From Calditrichota bacterium (GTDB taxonomy: Bacteria > Calditrichota > Calditrichia > RBG-13-44-9 > J042), in the NCBI GenBank assembly GCA_013150955.1, contig JAADJD010000005.1, positions 61,470-125,469 of the forward strand: a stretch of DNA of 64,000 bases, read 5' to 3'. Below are positions 63,906 through 64,000 of the stretch, piece by piece. The stretch's first letter is position 1, and each line of letters opens with the position of its first letter. Made by a program: the position numbers and the translations under genes. The notes below the pieces were generated by a model. That model saw only the letters and a program-made list of their open reading frames with translations. It was not told the DNA's origin and made no database searches.

Positions 63906-64000
63906 GTGAGAAAGAAAATTATTTGGGTCCTTCTATGCATATTGGGATTGAGTACGGCAATATGCTTTTTTAATCAATTCTACAGATCTAATGAGAATGA
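63906..64000 (+). CDS. Truncated gene, membrane-anchored N-terminus
   Basis: A GTG start after TAAGGAG opens a frame (RKKIIWVLLCILGLSTAICFF) that is still open at the last base. It encodes a signal or membrane anchor. It could be another propeller or peptide-type protein of the same locus, but too little is visible. Confidence 0.5.
   Translation, partial: MRKKIIWVLLCILGLSTAICFFNQFYRSNEN

Overview
The window looks like chromosome of an anaerobic, respiring bacterium of the FCB group, perhaps Calditrichota-like. Evidence for this is a type IX secretion sorting domain (36280-38382), a 6-bladed propeller of the GRxGxGPGEY type, a YtxJ bacilliredoxin, a propeller-sensor histidine kinase and a complete classical menaquinone pathway. 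The phylum is an inference; no rRNA, tRNA or ribosomal gene is present to fix it.

Layout. (1) 200-13225, plus strand: a sulfur-oxidation type heterodisulfide reductase (sHdr) locus. It holds a cysteine-less TusA paralogue, TusA, two DsrE-type sulfurtransferases, the dedicated lipoate ligase, the lipoate-binding protein LbpA, sHdrC1-B1-A-H, a fused sHdrC2B2 protein, EtfBA, and a membrane FeS/b-type oxidoreductase (EMO) that probably passes the electrons to menaquinone. (2) 13226-15623: a 2.4 kb array of about 600-bp composite repeat units. (3) 15624-26070, minus strand: menE-C-A-B-H-D-F and menG, converging on the sHdr operon. (4) 26672-36066: two membrane proteins of unclear role, then a probable extracellular electron transfer conduit: diheme membrane cytochrome b, 20-heme and 10-heme cytochromes c, an outer-membrane barrel, and a membrane-anchored ferredoxin/FAD oxidoreductase. 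(5) 36280-49061: a secreted T9SS substrate, a two-component pair, and housekeeping or unknown genes (DUF423, M23, DUF2203, esterase, YtxJ, patatin). (6) 49162-57081: hdrCBA-mvhDGA plus a hydrogenase maturation protease, which is an electron-bifurcating group 3c [NiFe] hydrogenase/Hdr complex. (7) 57665-64000: a glycosyltransferase, MeaB GTPase, an ArsR regulator with a palindromic operator, a small secreted peptide gene, a propeller protein, a thioredoxin-like lipoprotein and a truncated gene.

How it works together (inference): TusA and the DsrE proteins deliver sulfane sulfur to sHdr-LbpA. Electrons leave by Etf and EMO to menaquinone made by the adjacent men genes. The membrane cytochrome b and multiheme conduit could carry quinol electrons out of the cell, and Mvh-Hdr links H2 to ferredoxin and thiol/disulfide chemistry. 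Two Hdr-type systems, one sulfur-dedicated and one hydrogenase-linked, therefore sit about 36 kb apart.

The most unusual non-coding signal is a family of about 165-185 bp near-palindromic elements filling at least sixteen intergenic gaps. They begin with about ACCC, end with GGG and are flanked by exact 4-bp direct repeats of the form NTNA. In seven genes that 4-bp target contains the gene's own stop codon. Copies are nested inside one another, and an uninterrupted relative of one interrupted copy is present in the window, so this is direct evidence of past transposition by a small non-autonomous element.
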